Positions 62,715 through 64,000 of a DNA stretch of 64,000 nt are shown here, piece by piece. How positions within the stretch are numbered: the stretch's first letter is position 1; every line of letters starts with the position of its first letter. The position numbers and the translations under genes were made by a program. The notes under the pieces are model-generated. The model was not told the origin of the DNA and searched no databases. It worked only from the letters and a program-made list of their open reading frames with translations. Source of the stretch: Symsagittifera roscoffensis (lineage: Eukaryota > Xenacoelomorpha > Acoela > Convolutidae); contig NC_087062.1 of assembly GCF_963678635.1 (NCBI RefSeq), forward strand, positions 63,897,253-63,961,252, read 5' to 3'.

Positions 62715-64000
62715 CTTGAATGCTTGCTTGTGTTTTTGAAATATTTTATTGTGTTCGAAATTTGAAACCCTTTGAAAAAAATTTTTTTTTTCGAAGCAAT
62801 ATCAAAAATTTCCTGAAAGTTTTGTGATTGTTACCCTCAAAAAGTTTTCTTTGTAACTTTAGAATATAAAGTTCACAACGATACGATATCATACCGGAAA
62901 CCAGAATTTTTTCTGAAAAAAAAACGTGTCTTGCGGAGTCTCAGTGATTCCATATATATTTTTGTCCTGTGTTGGCTGTTTGATTTGCCAACGCTCTCAT
63001 CGCACCACTCACAAAGTTGGCGCAAATTTGAAGAAATGTATCCTTTTTAAAGCTTTTACGAATATGGTCAGAACTTTTTCTGATACTTGCACAGAAACTG
63101 GCTACTGTTGTTCTTAGTTTATTCCCTTTCTATTGGAAGGAGTTATGTGTTCGGATGTTCTGATTGCACGTTTTTTGTGCTCAAGCGATGAATTAGAGTG
63201 AGTTTTTTTTATGTTGAAGCGTTCTCATCTGTCATTTTTTTCAGAAAACGCAAACAATCGTGAGAAAAATCGCCTGAAATTTGATTCCACGGCTAGCTAT
63301 TAAATCTTTTCTCGTGGCTGAACTCAAATTTTCTGTTCTCGTAACTGAAATTTTTGGTTGCAAGTTTTTTTCAAAGGGACCCCCCAACGTTTGGCTGGCC
63401 AACATCAAAAATAATTAAAAGGTGCCTTCGGCGCGAATTTAACTAAATTTGAGGGGAAACCGCGCAATTTTTTGGTCAAATATTTTTTAAAATGCTCAAA
63501 ACGTCATTTTTAGCCTGTTTTTTTTTCGAAAATATGCCTGTGGCGAATTTTTTTTAGCTAATAGGGTAGGGTCCTTATAGTATTTTCCAAGAGCTCGGAA
63601 AATCAAATTGAGGTCAAAAGGTTGACAAAATTTTCAATTTTTTTTCTTCAAAAAACCACCCCCATAGCCAGAAAACAAATTCTGCGCACGCAACTGCTTG
63701 ATGTTAAGGTTTTGTATGCAATTGATAATTTATTGATAATTTGGAAGTTTGTCATATTGAGCGAGTGGTTTTCGATAAAAGAAAACTGGGAAATTGTTTT
63801 TTTTTTGTAATTTAAACTAAGAGAGAAAAGTATATGATCTCAGCAGCCACCGGCCTTGCTTGTTTCAATTTGCATATTCCGCTACAAAACTTTCAGGTTA
63901 ATCAGGTTATTTCGAGAAACTGGAAAGGCAGTTTGAACTACTATTATTTGAACTGTAATGCTTGCGTTGTATTACGTGCGATTATCAAATGAAAAAAATT
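62715..64000. other. LIN9 3' flank
   Basis: The LIN9 3' untranslated region must begin here. No canonical AATAAA was seen close to the stop; gaatataaag near 62863 is a weak candidate. The remainder is intergenic AT-rich DNA with one diverged hAT-like repeat (about 63361-63640). Confidence 0.4.
63361..63640 (-). repeat. Diverged inverted copy of the hAT MITE family
   Basis: The reverse complement shows gacctcaatttgattttccg followed by agctc, which parallels aggtcggccaaattgattct in the element at 6317-6652. The segment ggtgccttcggcgcgaat also parallels its GGCGCC palindrome. The termini are not clear. Confidence 0.4.

Overview
The window reads as AT-rich nuclear DNA of an animal, probably an invertebrate. 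It has short GC-richer exons with GT/AG splice sites inside very long introns, tRNA-derived short interspersed repeats, a Copia retrotransposon whose primer site matches the initiator-Met tRNA anticodon arm, Tc1/mariner and hAT-type DNA elements, and an intact nuclear tRNA gene. No bacterial gene layout is present. The species cannot be told from the sequence.

Two host protein genes lie head to tail on the + strand. The first (before base 1 to 12529) is the 3' part of an inositol polyphosphate 4-phosphatase (INPP4A/B type), called from the CKSAKDRT active-site motif and from six exons with matching phases. One 309-bp exon of this gene, with its surrounding intron, lies in a tandem direct duplication of about 1.97 kb (7990-9957 and 9958-11921). 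Both exon copies are identical, keep the same splice sites and preserve the frame.

The second gene (14583-62714) is a complete LIN9, a subunit of the MuvB/DREAM complex. Its four coding exons give 506 codons. The second intron (15155-61470, 46.3 kb) splits the DIRP domain and holds most of the window.

In order, the giant intron contains: a decayed Copia element with two LTRs (15568-20756); a minus-strand reverse-transcriptase element remnant with C-terminal zinc fingers (about 21725-22962); a zone of dispersed short repeats and tRNA-like elements (23190-32500); within that zone a Tc1/mariner element with exact ends (27541-28809); a 23-kb array of about 2.1-kb tandem units, a macrosatellite (32545 to about 55400); a 1.1-kb direct duplication carrying a later 219-bp MITE insertion whose empty site survives in the sister copy (57744-60057); a tRNA-Lys(UUU) gene on the minus strand (60582-60654); and an inverted repeat flanking that tRNA gene.

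The INPP4 introns hold a 74-bp hairpin repeat (two copies), a likely Penelope-like fragment and a 336-bp hAT MITE with a perfect 8-bp target duplication. The best candidates for novelty are the intronic macrosatellite with its mosaic recombination history, the frame-preserving exon duplication, the tRNA-like elements that share hairpin tails, and the unexplained 62-bp repeats outside the Copia LTRs. No self-contained new gene system was found.
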